Origin: an uncultured Methanomassiliicoccaceae archaeon | GTDB taxonomy: Archaea; Thermoplasmatota; Thermoplasmata; Methanomassiliicoccales; Methanomethylophilaceae | DNA length: 5,858 nucleotides | NCBI GenBank assembly: GCA_945492685.1 | Contig: CALYUZ010000064.1 | Span: 1 to 5,858, forward strand | Direction of reading: 5' to 3' | In this document: piece by piece, positions 5,854 through 5,858 of the stretch | Numbering within the stretch: position 1 is the first letter of the stretch | Layout of the letters: the number at the start of each line of letters is the position of its first letter | Program-made: the position numbers and the translations under genes | Notes under the pieces: model-generated | What the model was told of the DNA's origin: nothing | Databases searched by the model: none | What the model saw: the letters and a program-made list of their open reading frames with translations, nothing else

Positions 5854-5858
5854 GCCCA

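Overview
The window looks like chromosomal DNA of a moderately GC-rich archaeon. TATA-box-like elements sit upstream of the transcription units, strong GGAGG Shine-Dalgarno sites precede the internal operon genes, and GTG starts are used. The first gene is of the DUF89 type with paired cysteines that is common in archaea. A euryarchaeon of the Thermoplasmata/Methanomassiliicoccales type would fit the GC content and codon choice. That placement is an impression from the sequence, not a demonstrated assignment.

There are six protein genes and almost no spare DNA. On the + strand, a promoter region (1-91) leads into a two-gene operon: a DUF89/ARMT1-like metal-dependent phosphatase (92-976), then, after a 1-nt gap, a sugar-1-phosphate nucleotidyltransferase with a C-terminal left-handed beta-helix (978-1994). 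On the - strand, read from the right edge leftwards, come a GT4 glycosyltransferase resembling diacylglycerol glucosyltransferases (5747-4602), a small multi-pass VTT/DedA-like membrane protein (4605-4024, 4-nt overlap), a second GT4 glycosyltransferase (4022-2940, 1-nt gap), and, after 57 nt with its own TATA box, a GT2 glycosyltransferase (2882-1995). The two units converge with zero bases between their stop codons. No stretch above about 110 nt lacks a gene. I saw no RNA genes, CRISPR arrays or mobile elements.

Together the genes read as a surface glycoconjugate or glycolipid locus. The nucleotidyltransferase would make an activated sugar, and the three glycosyltransferases would build a glycan at the cytoplasmic face of the membrane. 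The VTT-type protein, translationally coupled between two of them, is a candidate for moving or recycling a lipid carrier or glycolipid. The DUF89 protein may hydrolyse damaged or excess sugar phosphates next to the nucleotidyltransferase. Family assignments are well supported except for the membrane protein, which is moderate. Donors, acceptors and the final product cannot be read from the sequence.

The most checkable new points are the membrane protein's placement, the DUF89-nucleotidyltransferase coupling, a dyad next to the GT4 operon promoter, and the zero-gap convergent stops.
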